Assembly: GCF_041146395.1 (NCBI RefSeq) | Contig: NC_090989.1 | Location: forward strand, 173,011,501-173,075,500 | DNA from: Eulemur rufifrons | Taxonomy: Eukaryota > Chordata > Mammalia > Primates > Lemuridae | Length of the DNA stretch: 64,000 bases | Direction: 5' to 3' | Shown here: positions 11,400-23,689 of the stretch, one piece after another | Position numbering within the stretch: position 1 is the stretch's first letter | How the letters are laid out: each line of letters starts with the position of its first letter | The notes under the pieces: model-generated | The model's database searches: none | Told to the model about the DNA's origin: nothing | Seen by the model: only the letters and a program-made list of their open reading frames with translations | Translations under genes and position numbers: made by a program

Positions 11400-12260
11400 C
11401 TGTCCTGCCCAGAATTGTTCCCTTTTCCTACCTTTGTCTGTCCTCCCCATACCCCAGAGCCCTGGGAGAGAGAAGATGGTAATGTGTTTAATCTCAAGCA
11501 TAAACAAATCAAGTAGCCATTTTGCCCTCCTTGACCAAAACATGCTTAAGATCCATTAGTGCCTCTTTCATCAGTGATTTACAGACAGAGACCCTTGGAG
11601 CTTCCTTCCAGTCCATTGGGTCAATAAAACATTTTTAACACAGTCTTAAATATGCATTTCTGACATCCGCTACAATAGATTCTAAGAGAGCTATTTTTAA
11701 GATCTTGATCAAGAAGGCCTATAAAAGTGAATCTCAAAAAATCTGTGCTTTGCTTACGTATTACAGCTTTTAAAGAAAGGAACCATTTGAAATAAAGCAA
11801 AAATGGAAGGATTTGTATGATCACTTCATTCTTAACATTACTTCATCACAGTTTATTCATTTCTACCAAAAGTCCCTTTGAGGGTAAGAATATATCTTAG
11901 CCTAACTATTAGTGAGGGCTGAAGTTTCCTTATGGTTACTCTTAATTGCTTTTTCATTTTAAAGTTTTTCACTTAGAATAAAGACTTTTCCTTTGTTCAT
12001 TTTGACTCCATCCCACACCAAAGTTCCAAGTTGATTTTTCTAGAAGGTATATTGGAAGGCCTTTCTTTGCAAAAGCTCCATTTATCATTTCAAGTTCATC
12101 CTAGGGAAAGACCATATAATGGATATTCAGGAAAAGTTCCCCCAAGAAAATTAATTTATATTCAGTCTTTCTTCTATTTTTGTTTATCTTCTTTTCTCTT
12201 TTCTTTCCGTTCACCCTACATCATTTCCTTCCTCCCTCCTCTGCTTCTCCCCTTCCCTCC
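11400..12260. other. Intronic DNA with a pyrimidine-rich stretch
   Basis: No gene recognised. Roughly 12170-12260 is strongly pyrimidine-rich on the + strand (TTTCTTCTATTTTTG then CTTCCTCCCTCCTCTGC). It is not followed by a convincing exon. Confidence 0.5.
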
Positions 12261-12264
12261 TTCC

Positions 12265-12420
12265 ATCATTCAGTCATTTAGCAAATACGTGAGTGACTAC
12301 AATTATGCCCAGCACTAGGGATAAAGAAGTGCAGATGAGGTCCCTGATATCATGGAGTGTCCATCCAAACAGGGTAGACAGGCAGTGAGCCAACAAGTCC
12401 AATTAGGAGTCCTGCTGCAA
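12265..12420 (-). mobile_element. L2 3' end, antisense (short)
   Basis: CATTCAGTCATTTAGCAAAT ... TGCCCAGCACTAGGGATAAA ... CATGGAGTGTCCATC matches the antisense end of L2. Confidence 0.65.
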
Positions 12421-12449
12421 AAGGAGAGTTCAGCGTGCTAAGAGAGCTT

Positions 12450-12735
12450 GCCATAGCATCTCTAAAGTTAGTCTTGGAGGATGCAAAATAAGGAATAAGG
12501 TCTAGTGTTCTGTAGCATTGTAGGAAGACTATGGTTAACAACAATATATAGTTTCAAATAACTAGAAGGAAGATACTGAATGTTCCCAACACAAAGAAAT
12601 GATAAATGTTTGAGATGATGGATACTCTAATTACTCTGATCTGATCACTATACATTGTATATATCAGAACATCACTATGTATCCCATAAAATATGTGCAA
12701 TTATTATGTGTCAATTTTTTAAAACTTTTTAAAAA
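12450..12735 (+). mobile_element. L1 3' end, sense
   Basis: GGAAGACTATGGTTAACAAC, ATTTCAAATAACTAG-type text, GTTCCCAACACAAAGAAATG, GATAAATGTTTGAGATGATG, CAGAACATCACTATGTATCC and TGTGCAATTATTATGTGTCA match the terminal 3' UTR of an L1MA/L1PB-age element. It ends in an AT-rich degraded tail. Confidence 0.75.
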
Positions 12736-12744
12736 GTCTTTGAG

Positions 12745-12960
12745 GAAGAGATTTGTTCAACAGATATTCACAAACCAAACAAGTGCCAGATTCCAAGCTT
12801 AGTACTGGGGATAGTGCTGAAACAGAAAAATTGCTGCCCTTACTCTTTGTAGGAAAAGCGAGACATTATTTTTGTAAAAATCAAAATCGTGTATTACGGA
12901 TGCTATTGTAGGTGAATTATATAAGATGTAGGTTCATATAGCAGGAGAATGTAACTTGTA
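12745..12960 (-). mobile_element. L2 3' end, antisense
   Basis: TTGTTCAACAGATATTCACA ... AAGTGCCAGATTCCAAGCTT ... AGTACTGGGGATAGTGCTGA is the terminal L2 segment on the minus strand. It is a separate copy from the one at 12265, as it covers the same consensus part. Confidence 0.65.
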
Positions 12961-12964
12961 GCAT

Positions 12965-14930
12965 GGTTCAGGAAAACCACCACACGGATACACACTCATA
13001 CACACACAGAGAGAACAGAGTTCAAATGTATGTTCCCTTTCTTTTCATTTTTAAGGAAATTTTCTCTATTCCAACTTATATTCCCTCCTAGCATCTTTTC
13101 TTCTTTCCCAGAAAACCTGCTGTTGAGATAATTCTGAATTGTTTGGCTATGTCTGGTCTTGGACATGAAGTCATCAACATCAAAATGTACTACTGAAATG
13201 TCCAGCTCCTTGGCAGATGAAAAGGATTAGACCTTTGCAATTTCCCACAGGTGCCCAGTCTAAATGGTTGACCCAGTTTGTAGCCCAGAGTAATCCAGTT
13301 GGTTGATGAGCTGTTTCTATTAGCTGTCCAGTCTGGGGGCAAACCGTGGTTTATGATGCCAACCTTCAAGCTTTTAGCCACCTGCCTGCTAGTCATTCCT
13401 AAACTCATCTTCCCTTTCCATCATGACACATAATTGTCATCAGTGGAGACTCTTTCTAAAAAAAACATTATCCTTAGCAATTTAGCTTCCTTGCATTTCC
13501 TCACTTGTACAGGGCAAGACAGTGATGCATTGAGCTGTAAAGGAAGGATCATTGCTAGGAGCATATTGAGCTTGCCATTTTTTTTTTTTTTAACTTCTCC
13601 AGGTCAGAGAGAGTTGCTGCTGCCAGAAATAATCTTGAAATGCTATCTTTTTTTCCCCACTTTTTGGATATTAGAAACTTTCTTTTCCTCTTAAAAATAA
13701 GTTCGATAATATACTCAGAGCTCTGACAAACCCTAGAGAAAAGAGCAGATAGAGTATTAGAGAGATGCCCAGTGGAGCTTCCTTGCAGGAGACCTTCCCC
13801 TTACCACCAGGGTCAACATGGACAAAGGGAATAAAAGTGAAGACCACTCTTTTGAAGATTTGTGGTGGAAGAAATACTGGGAAGTCAATGTGCATTTAAC
13901 ACAGCTAACTTTTTCAGATTGGCATGCGCCAGCCAGATAATTGCTACATTTACCTCCTAATTGAAAAGAACACTGGGATCCCTTATAAAGCTAAATTTAG
14001 AGTATGAAGCTACTTTCTTATAGATATTTTATTTTAGGTGTATCTTCTACAGACAACATAAATTGATAACAGGAACAGTAATCTGGAAAACCTAAATAGT
14101 ACACACAACCTCCATGCTGACTTGTTCTCTATTCTACGTCCCCTGCCATTACTTAATAGGTTACCTGACCTGTCTTTTTTTCTGGATCTATAGATGCTGG
14201 GTGAAATCCAGAAAAAAGGTAATTTTCCAGAGAATACGTAAGCATAAAAAGGGAAGCTCAGTTTTCTAAGCACTTAAATGACTTCTCTTTGAGAAGCCAT
14301 AGATCATCTTGAGATCAGTTTGAACTGGATTGAGATAAAATTTAGGAATGGATTGGCGTTGGCACCAAAGACAAGTCTGAAAGGCATTTATATGACAAAT
14401 GTTATCATTATGATTTCAAAATAACCTTGGCAGTTAGGTTTGAAAGGACAGTTCACAAGGTAATCCTTAAAATGCAAATAAATTAAAAGGCACAGATTTC
14501 TCATTTCCAGAAAGGGTTATGACAAATCTAACTCTTCCCTTCTGTTGGGGACAATTCTGGGGACCATTTTGGTTTCTTGTTTCCTTTTCAAAGCAGCCAC
14601 CTGATGAGGAAAATAGTTAAATAAGACCCTGGAGTCAGTTCTGGGGGTCTTTGGAAAATTCTATCTCTGTGTTTATAGCAGGAATTTTATTTCTTTCCAC
14701 AGAATTTGATCAGCCTCTCAGTGTATCTTGGGGCAGGGCAAAGTAAAGGTGGGCCCCTGATATAGCTAAGAAATAAAAAACACCTAGAAATGGAGGAGGG
14801 AGGTGTATTTTACAAGCTCACTATACTGCACCAAAAGCATCCAACCTTCTCGGTTATGTTCCATATTACTTGATCATGCAAAAATCCGTGACAGGTTTGT
14901 TACTCGTTATTCATTTTGTTCCATCAGCCA
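12965..14930. other. Intronic DNA, nothing recognised
   Basis: Contains short CA-rich and T-run stretches (T12 near 13579) but no repeat family I can name and no splice-flanked coding segment. Confidence 0.45.
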
Positions 14931-14934
14931 TCCA

Positions 14935-15055
14935 TCTAAATGTAATGTGGTATCCTTGATGGGACTCTGGAACAGAAAAGCACATTAGGTAAAAGCTCAA
15001 GAAATCTGAATAAAGCCTAGACTTTAGTTAATAATGTATCACTCAAATACTACTC
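14935..15055 (+). mobile_element. L1M 3' UTR fragment, sense
   Basis: CTAAATGTAATGTGGTATCC, TGGGACTCTGGAACAGAAAA and GAATAAAGCCTAGACTTTAG are shared with the longer L1M copy at 17690-18735, where the same block occurs at 18488-18570. Both are copies of the same L1 family. Confidence 0.75.
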
Positions 15056-15059
15056 AAAT

Positions 15060-15800
15060 TTAATGCTACTTTTACAAAGCCAATAATCAACTAAGTATAA
15101 CTGTTTTCACTTTTCTTTAGCAGAGTAATCCCTTTGAAGAATAGATAATTATACCGAATGTTAAAAATAAAATAATGAGAGTAGCAGTCTCCTTTTCTCC
15201 AGTGGAGGTAACTGAGCCCCCTCAGATAATCCATAGAGCCCCCCAAAGTATAACTGGAGAGGAACAGACTGCAGGTAGAAGGGAGCCTTTTCCTGTCAAA
15301 GACCTAATATTTGTATTTTGTCCACACAAGCCAGTGAACCAGGGTTCCGTGGTCAGGATAGACTGAAAGATTAGATTGCTCTGACAGACTGTGGGTAGGT
15401 CAGTCACAAACGTAAACCTCAGAAATCAGACTTGGGTATGACGGGCCAGTCAGACCTTCTAAACGTCTGGGGTCCTTTGAACCTCCCCTGTCTCCATCAA
15501 GACCTAGTCCTGGACGCTGCACCAGCCGTACCTGAGCAGAATGTGTCATTGCAGCCATGGTTCAACTTGTCAAGACCAGATGAGCCTGTTATTTACAACA
15601 GGACCTCCCTGGCCTCCTGTGTACAAATCCATCATCTGTGGAGCCCCAGGAAAATACAGCCTGGGGTCATCGACTTCCAAAACAAGGCTTGAATGTAAAT
15701 GGAGCATTTGTCAATTCCCAGGCACCAAGCTCTCCTCCCCTTTCAGAGGAATGACTGTGTGTGTGCCAGGGTGGGACTGGGGAAAAGAGCACTGTGTATG
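15060..15800. other. Intronic DNA, nothing recognised
   Basis: GC content is somewhat higher than the surroundings. Several overlapping open frames on both strands (15175-15860) show no family features. No gene supported. Confidence 0.45.
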
Positions 15801-15804
15801 GGGT

Positions 15805-16010
15805 CGGAGGGTCTGGGTTCTGGTCCCGATTGCCCTGCTTCCTTGCTAGGTAAGGTGTGGGCAAGTTTTCAAACTGCTCTTGGTCTCAGTTGCCTCTTCC
15901 GTAAAATGAGGGTAATCAGAGCCTCGTGGGGCTTTTGTGAGCGTAAAATGAGTTGAAAGTTTGTGATGTACCTACCATGGTGTCAAGCACAAAGGAAAAA
16001 ATAAATGATT
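15805..16010 (+). repeat. MIR SINE, sense
   Basis: GGGTCTGGGTTCTGGTCCCG, GCCTCTTCCGTAAAATGAGG and GTAATCAGAGCCTCGTGGGG then AATAAATGATTA follow the MIR sense order. Confidence 0.75.
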
Positions 16011-16059
16011 AACTCTTTTAATACTGTTCTAATTATTATTAGTTACTGGCTATATTGTT

Positions 16060-16175
16060 TGCTCTAAGTCTGCATCCTCGCTAGAAAAATGGGGATAATA
16101 ATAGTCTTATTTCTACCTTTGAACAACTTTGAAGATTAAAAGAAATGTGTATTAAAATCACTTTTTAAACTTTGA
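16060..16175 (+). repeat. MIR SINE fragment, sense
   Basis: CATCCTCGCTAGAAAAATGG then GGATAATAATAGTCTTATTT and GAAGATTAAAAGAAATGTG correspond to the central MIR core. A partial copy, distinct from the MIR just before it. Confidence 0.6.
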
Positions 16176-16194
16176 TAGTAATATGCAAGACATT

Positions 16195-16630
16195 GTTTAA
16201 TACAGAAAACAATGGGAATCCCTGTCCTCCAGGAGTTTACATTCCAATGGGGGACACACAGATGATAACATGATAAATAAGTTAATTATGTACTGTTATA
16301 TTTGAAAGTTACAGATGTTGAGGTGGGAGGCGAGGGGCCATAAATCAGAGTACGGGAGCTCATGAGTACCGGCTAAGGGAATTATGATTTATTTTAAATA
16401 GAGAAGGGAGGTGTACCTCTGATAAAATGACATTTGAGTGAAGATGAAGAGGTGAGAGAGTGAGCCAGAGAGCTGCTGCCGGGAGTGTGTCCCAGGTGAT
16501 GCAAAGACCCTGGGTGGGGAGTGGAATTGTGCCTGGCACGTGCAGGCAAATAACCAGCAAGGTGACCAGGGTCCCTGGAGGAAAGGGAAGGACAGCCAGA
16601 GTAGTAACAAATAAAGTCAGAGACACAGCT
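16195..16630 (-). mobile_element. L2, antisense
   Basis: AATCCCTGTCCTCCAGGAGT, GGGGGACACACAGATGATAA, then GACATTTGAGTGAAGATGAA and GTGATGCAAAGACCCTGG follow the antisense L2 3' region over about 430 bp. Confidence 0.75.
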
Positions 16631-16741
16631 GGGGGAGGAGGGGCGGGCTGGACATTTAACCTTGATGACCATTCTAAGCCAAGTGCCACACTTCCTTTTG
16701 GAAGCACTTTGTCCACAAGGAATGACTATTTGTGACAAGAT

Positions 16742-16950
16742 GCAAAAAGCATGAGTTTTGGAGTCTAACAGACCGGGGTCACACTTGAGTGATTCTGGAC
16801 AAGTTATTCGATCTCTGTGAGCCTCAGCTTCTCACCTGTAAAGTGGAGGCAACACCCTGTAAAGTTGCTGGGATGTTTATAATTAATGTAGGTAAAGTGC
16901 CAAGAATAATGTCCAGCACCCACATCAGAGCTCAGTAAATGGCAGTGAGC
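16742..16950 (+). repeat. MIR SINE, sense
   Basis: GGAGTCTAACAGACCGGGGT, ATTCTGGACAAGTTATTCGA, CCTCAGCTTCTCACCTGTAA and GAGCTCAGTAAATGGCAG give a nearly complete MIR. Confidence 0.85.
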
Positions 16951-16954
16951 TCAG

Positions 16955-17685
16955 AGAATAGCACGGAATGATTCCTTTGGCTCATCGACAGCGGTGCTGC
17001 AAGGGACTGGCTTTGGGTCCCCAGTGGCCCCCTTGTTGTCATGTTATTTAACTCAGTGCAGTAGCTCAAGTGATCTGGCATGTCTGTCATTTGTCTGCTG
17101 ACTTGACTGTAAATCAAATGAAATTCAAGATACATCCTGGGAGCTTTCATATGCCTTGTGCAATTTTCAATCATAAATATTGCTCCATTCTTATAGTAAA
17201 GCCAAGTGGTGAGTTTAAAATTAGTGGCATTTTCATGAAGTACAGAACTAGCTATTACTGACTTGACTGAGGATATTTGTAGCTGACAATTATAAGCTAA
17301 AGCAACTTGATTGCAGGTGTCTGGTTAGCGAGTGCAATGTGTGATTAGCCCATTCCATTAACTCTAATCTCAGTGTTGTGTGTATGGACGGAGTGAGGCA
17401 TTCTTCCATGATCCAAGTTCCAGCCTTCACACTTTCTGCTCAATGTTTGGCAGTAGCCATTTGTTTCTTCTGCTCTGCTACCTTGTACTTCCCCAGCACC
17501 CCTTCCCACAGCTGCCAGGGTGGTTACCCTAGAGCAATACCTGGATCACATCAGTCTTTTGCTCCAAAAATTCCCACCCATGCCTCACTGCAACACTGAG
17601 GGCTCTCCCTGGAGAGAGAAGACCTTGCCAATCTAATCCTATCTCACATGTGCAAGAAACCTCAGTTCCATCTACTCTGGTGTAT
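16955..17685. other. Intronic DNA, nothing recognised
   Basis: No supported gene, RNA or repeat. Confidence 0.45.
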
Positions 17686-17689
17686 TTTA

Positions 17690-18735
17690 TTTAAATGCTG
17701 TAAACTGCTTCTTAGAAAAATAGCCGATTCTAGGATTGGGGCAGGAAATACATTAATATAAGATAAGCCTAGAGCATTTTTGTAGAGCCAGAAAGTAAGG
17801 AAGTGCTTAAAAAAAAAAAAACCATAATAATTGGGGTCTGTCAAAGGGATATAGGAACCAACTGAAAGCTCACAGTAGCCAAAGCTAGAACATTTTAAAC
17901 AACAAACAAGATAGTATTGGATTCTAATGCAAAGGATAAAATAAATGTCAATGTATCTATACTGACATAAATAAATGACTGAAGAAGTGAATAAATGGGG
18001 GAAAAGAGACAAATCTCTCATGGAGGAGAATTCTAAAGAATGTTAATAGATACTGCAATCTCAAGGAGATAGAGCATTATTCCCCACTCCTTACGTGTGG
18101 GCTGCATATAGTGACTTCCTTCCAAAGAGTACAGTATGAAAAGGAGGAGGGGAAAAAAATAACTTTGCAGTAGAGAAACCTAACAAGCACTACCTCAGCC
18201 AAGAGATCAAGGTCACCATCAGCGGTGATAAATCATGTGGATAGTATGAATCCTTGAGATGATGTGATGAGAATGGCACTTTGCCTCTGTGATCTTCCTC
18301 CGAAAACACATAACCTCAGTCTAAGCATGAGAAAAAAAGCAGACAAATCCTAGTTGAGGGGCATTCTGAAAAATACCTGACCGGCACTCCTTAAAACTGT
18401 CATGGTCATCAAAATACAAAGAATGTTGAGAAACTGTCACAGCCAAGAGGAGCCTAAGGAGAAACTGAATATAATACAGTGTCCCTGAAGAGACCCTGGA
18501 ACAGAAAAGTACATTGGGTAAAAGCTAAGGAAATCTGAACAAAGCCTAGACTTTAGCCAGTAACAATGTATCACTATTGACGCATTAATTATAACAGGTG
18601 TACCATACTCATGTCAGATAAAAGGGGAATAAAAATAGGAAATAATAGGGTGTGGTGTATTTGGGTACTCCCAGTATTATCTTCGCAACTTTTCTAAACA
18701 TGTAAAACTATCCTAAAATAAAAGAGTTGTTTTTA
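17690..18735 (+). mobile_element. L1M (MA/MB-type) 3' UTR, sense, about 1 kb
   Basis: Long match to the 3' UTR of a middle-aged L1: AGTGACTTCCTTCCAAAGAG, CACTACCTCAGCCAAGAGAT, GATGATGTGATGAGAATGGC, GAAACTGTCACAGCCAAGAG, ACCCTGGAACAGAAAAG, CAGTATTATCTTCGCAACTT and the end CTATCCTAAAATAAAAG. The 5' limit is uncertain. A minus-strand open frame of 119 codons across 17662-18021 is antisense to this element and not a gene. Confidence 0.8.
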
Positions 18736-18904
18736 AAAATGCCTTAGACTGTCACATTAATGAAATACTTCCTCTTCATCAGCATCTGTTGAAGCCCTAT
18801 CTTTCAACGTAACTTATGAAGACTTCCTATTTTTTCAAAGAGGAATGGCTCACCCATTCCATCTGTGTCCACAGAACGTGGTACTTACCTTATGTATTAA
18901 TTTT

Positions 18905-19240
18905 AGTTAATTCAATGATTCATTCATTCCTTCAACCAACAGTTATGGAGCACCTTTACCAGCTGTTCATGATGGGGCTGTGAGGAGAAGGCAATGACCC
19001 TGACCCCAACCAAGCTTATGGTTTGGCTGGTGCACAGACATGAACAACTACAAGGAATGGACAATGATGGAAGTGGAGGGAAATTCTCTAAGGAATTGAC
19101 CTCTGAGTTGAGCTCTAAGGAGAGTTACCTGCGCAGATGCATTTGTGTTGGAGTGAGGGGGTTGGAGGGATGGGAGATAAGAGAGAGTATTCCAGGAGAA
19201 ACTATATTTGCAAAGTTTCTGAGGCAGAAAGGAGATTGGC
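18905..19240 (-). mobile_element. L2 3' end, antisense
   Basis: CATTCATTCCTTCAACCAAC, AGTTATGGAGCACCTTTACC, then AATGACCCTGACCCCAACC and GAGTATTCCAGGAGAAACTA, GTTTCTGAGGCAGAAAGGAG follow L2 from its 3' end inward. Confidence 0.75.
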
Positions 19241-19299
19241 ATCAATGAGGAAAGAAACAATATCTAGTCCCACTGGATATTTTTATCATAGGCAGCAAT

Positions 19300-19505
19300 A
19301 TGGATTCTTTACCATATGGCAGACTCAGTGCTAACCCCCATGCACACATTCTCTTGGTTTGTACTCACACGGCCCATGATATAGCTGGTATTATTAAGCC
19401 AGTTTACAGATGAGGAAACTGAGATGCTCAGTATGTGACAAAGCTGAGATTCAAACTATTAATAAAAATCAGGCCACTTTGAAATCCTGAACTCTTCCCA
19501 CTGAG
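19300..19505 (-). repeat. MIR SINE, antisense
   Basis: CATATGGCAGACTCAGTGCT, AGTTTACAGATGAGGAAACT then GAGATGCTCAG, and AAGCTGAGATTCAAAC give the MIR core and tRNA-derived end. Confidence 0.8.
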
Positions 19506-19565
19506 GGAAGCAGAATTAGTCTACCAAAAATCAGAGGCTCCTATGAGTGTTTCTTTCACACCAGA

Positions 19566-19812
19566 GCAGAGTTTCTCAACACTTTGGCACTGTGAGTCTT
19601 TGGGGTCAGATCATTCTTTGCCTTTGGGGGCATCCTGGATATTATGCTATTTCTGGGATGCTTAACAGTATCCCTGCTCTCTACCTGCAAAGTGCCAATA
19701 GCGCCCCACCCCTACCAGTGACAACAATCAAAAATGTCTCCAAATTTGCCAAATATTGTTGAGGACAGGGAACAAAATTGTACCCTACTCCCCGCTGCAT
19801 TGAGAACAACCA
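19566..19812 (-). mobile_element. MER5A-type hAT-Charlie element, antisense
   Basis: Left end AGTTTCTCAACACTTTGGCA, right end CATTGAGAACAACCA. Internal blocks GGATATTATGCTATTTCTGG, AATCAAAAATGTCTCC and GCCAAATATTG match MER5A. A sense-orientation relative lies at 23372-23592. Confidence 0.8.
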
Positions 19813-19814
19813 CA

Positions 19815-21108
<1,294 letters not shown>

Positions 21109-21229
21109 TGATATATTTTCTTATTTCATTTAAATATGGTTCAGGATAATAAACAAGGTGCATCCAAAGTGCTAAAAAGTTAAACAAATGCCAGCCCTCA
21201 GCAAAGACTTTAAATTCTTGTTTCTCTGA

Positions 21230-21568
21230 TGCTATGGTTTGAATGACTTCTCCTCTAAAACTGACGCTGAAATTTGGTTGCCTTTGTGGCAGTGCTGGGA
21301 GGTGGGGCCTTTGGGAGGTGATCGGGCCATGAAGGCTCTACCTTCATGGGTGGAAGTTATTCCATTATGGAAGGGAAAGTTTATATCCCTATTGCACCTT
21401 TGCCCTTCTGCCTTCCATCATGTTATGATGCAGCCAGAAGGCCCTCACCAGGTACAGGCACCTTGACCTTGTACAGCGTCCAGAACCATGAGCCAGTATG
21501 TTTCTGTTCATTGTAAGTTACCCAGTCTCAAGTATTCTGTTGTAGCAGCATAAAATGGGCTAAGATTT
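21230..21568 (+). mobile_element. Solo LTR, MST/MLT1-type (ERVL-MaLR), sense
   Basis: Starts TGCTATGGTTTGAATGACTT. It contains GGTGGGGCCTTTGGGAGGTG, CATCATGTTATGATGCAGCC, AAGGCCCTCACCAGG and CCAGAACCATGAGCCAG, and ends near AAAATGGGCTAAGAT. This matches MSTA/MSTB-age MaLR LTRs. No internal region follows, so it is solo. Edges are degraded and no target-site duplication was seen. Confidence 0.8.
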
Positions 21569-21727
21569 CTTGCTTTGGGGTTTTCAAATAACTCTATTTT
21601 GAAATTTTTTAGAGCAGATTAAGTTAAAAGAATTTTTTCAGGTCAAGAAACTTGAGCGTCTAGCTCATTTGGGAAATGATTTTGGATTGAGGCTATCTAG
21701 AATAATGATGGTTATGATAGTAATGAT

Positions 21728-21804
21728 AACATGCATTCCAAAAATATTTAATAAGCACATACTATATTCCAGGTTACCACTCTGGATGCTTTAGAAAAGT
21801 TCAT
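21728..21804 (-). mobile_element. L2 3' end fragment, antisense
   Basis: AAATATTTAATAAGCACATA then CTATATTCCAGGTTACCACT and CTGGATGCTTTAG are the terminal part of L2. Confidence 0.5.
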
Positions 21805-21909
21805 GAACAAATACAATTGCCCTGAGTGCTCACTATGTGCCAAGCACTGTGCTAAACACTTCTCATGCCTTATTTTATTTCACCCTCCCAACAGTCTTAT
21901 AAAGCAGTA
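21805..21909 (-). repeat. MIR SINE, antisense, left half (split by MLT1)
   Basis: GTGCTCACTATGTGCCAAGC, ACTGTGCTAAACACTTCTCA then CCCAACAGTCTTATAAAGCA is a clean MIR start that stops where an LTR begins. The rest of the MIR resumes near 22400. Confidence 0.75.
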
Positions 21910-22395
21910 TGTTAGTTATCTATAATTGTGGGACCAGTTACCCTAAAACTTAACAGCTTAAAACAGCAAACATTATCTTAGAGTCTCTGTGGGTCAAGAA
22001 CTCGATTTAGCTGGAAAGTTCTGGCTCAGGGTCTCATGTGGTTGCAGTTAAAATCTAAATGTTTGACTGGTACTAGAGGATGATTTTAAGATGGCTCACT
22101 GACATGGCTGTTGATGAGTGGCCTCAGTTCCTTGCTATGTGGACCTTTCCATAGGAGGTTGGTGTCCTCACAACATGGTGTCTGGCACCCCTCATGGCAA
22201 GTAATCCAAGAAAACGATACAGAAGCCACGATGTCTTTTATGTCTAGCCTCAGAAGTTACACTTTATTATTTCCAACATTTCCAGTTGGTTACCACCATG
22301 CAGCCCTATTGAGTGCAGGAATGGACCACAAGAGCTTAAAGATCAGCGTGCAGAGATTACTGGGGATCACCTTGGAGGCTGGTTACTGCAGGGAG
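21910..22395 (-). mobile_element. MLT1-type LTR (ERVL-MaLR), antisense
   Basis: On the + strand: TGTTAGTTATCTATAATTGT, ACCCTAAAACTTAACAGCTT, GTCTCTGTGGGTCAAGAACT, GCCTCAGTTCCTTGCTATGT then GGACCTTTCCATAGG, and GATACAGAAGCCACGATGTC. This is the order of an antisense MLT1 LTR. It sits inside a MIR, so it inserted after that MIR. Confidence 0.8.
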
Positions 22396-22480
22396 ATACA
22401 CTTTCTCTCCCACTTTCAACATGTGGCAACTGAGGCTTAGTGGGGCAAATAGTCTTCCATTGTTCCCATGGATGATAAGC
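22396..22480 (-). repeat. MIR SINE, antisense, right half (split by MLT1)
   Basis: CCCACTTTCAACATGTGGCA then ACTGAGGCTTAGTGGGGCAA continues the MIR core broken at 21909. Confidence 0.6.
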
Positions 22481-22516
22481 ATAACGGACTTTAAGCCCAG
22501 CATAACGGACTTTAAG
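22480..22516. repeat. Tandem duplication, 21-bp unit
   Basis: CATAACGGACTTTAAG occurs at 22480-22495 and again at 22501-22516 with a CCCAG spacer. It is a recent-looking local duplication because the two copies are identical, including the CpG. Confidence 0.85.
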
Positions 22517-22624
22517 ACGAAGTCTAGACCACCACCTTTAAGGCAATTTTACATGTTACTGTCAAATACTGAGTCTAAGGTTTCAGGGGACTACAAATCA
22601 CTCTCCCCATCTTTATCTTTCACA

Positions 22625-22765
22625 ATTTAGAGCTAGGTGTGAGCTGATTTTCAAATTCTTCAGTTAGGAAATCAGAACTCAAAGAAATGAGTCACTTCCT
22701 TAAGGTCACAGAACAGGACTTTGAATCCAAATCTCTTGGCTTAGGATTCATTGTTCTTCCTCTAG
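22625..22765 (-). repeat. MIR-like SINE fragment, antisense
   Basis: CTTCCTTAAGGTCACAGAAC then AGGACTTTGAATCCAAATCT resembles the tRNA-derived end of MIR on the minus strand. No left half is visible. Confidence 0.5.
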
Positions 22766-22769
22766 ATAT

Positions 22770-23365
22770 ATATGGGAAGGACACTGAGAGGGGCTCATGT
22801 TATGTATTTTCATTATGAATCAGCAGGTGGTTAGAAAGAGAAACACAGTCAAGACAGGACAAATAAAAGGGAAGTTATTTTAAGAAAATAGAGGAATCTC
22901 AGCCAAGCTGTTACAGGAAATTCAACCAGACTTCATGGGATTTGTAAATTCTTCAGGAAGCTGCTATCTCATTTTCTTTGTTCATGGGACACACTATTTC
23001 TGATCTCTGCTTACCTCATTCTTCTCTGTGTGGATTGTCCTCTCTTCAAAGATTTTTGTTTTTATTTCCCCATAAATGGAGACTGGTGTAAGGCTTTTAT
23101 TTCCATGGTACCAAGTCTGTTCTCACTTGGCATGACAGTATAGCTTAAGAGCCCAAATATATTTGACTCAGTTCCTATGTCTTAGTACAATTTCTGAGAG
23201 GACAGAATATGATTGACCAAGCTTGGGTCAATGTGTCAATTTTTGCCCAATCAGCCATAGCCAGAGGGGCAAGCTTGTGTGGTGGGCATAGCCCCCCATT
23301 TGGTACCATGGGAAGGCCAAGCTATTTTTAACAGGATGTGAGAAGGGCCAAGTTTGGGAATGTAC
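22770..23365. other. Intronic DNA, nothing recognised
   Basis: No gene or nameable repeat seen. Confidence 0.4.
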
Positions 23366-23371
23366 TTGAAT

Positions 23372-23592
23372 CAGTGGTTCTCAATTGGGGCCGTTTTGCC
23401 CAGGGGTGATTTGGTAATGTGGAGACATTTGGGGTCTAGAATTTGTCACAACTAGTAGGTTGCTACTTGTATCAGTGGGTACAGGCCAGGGATGATACTG
23501 AACATCCTGCAATGTACAGGACACCCTGCACTGCAAGAAAGAATTATCCAGCTCAAAATGTCAATGATGCAGAGGCTGAGAAACTCGCACTG
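23372..23592 (+). mobile_element. MER5A-type hAT-Charlie element, sense
   Basis: Left end CAGTGGTTCTCAATTGGGGC, then TTTGCCCAGGGGTGATTTGG, AGTGGGTACAGGCCAGGGAT, AAGAATTATCCAGCTCAAAA, ending GAGGCTGAGAAACTC. Full-length non-autonomous copy. Confidence 0.85.
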
Positions 23593-23689
23593 GGATTATT
23601 TACTTCTTCTACATCACAGGCAACACAGTGAGGCAGCTCAATGCAGGCAAGGCAGGCAGCTAGACCAGAAAGGCTATTTCACCCTCTGA

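Noticed and set aside
17662..18021. A 119-codon minus-strand open frame.
   Set aside because: It is antisense to L1M 3' UTR sequence.
22111..22440. A 109-codon + strand open frame.
   Set aside because: Lies within the antisense MLT1 LTR and has no protein features.
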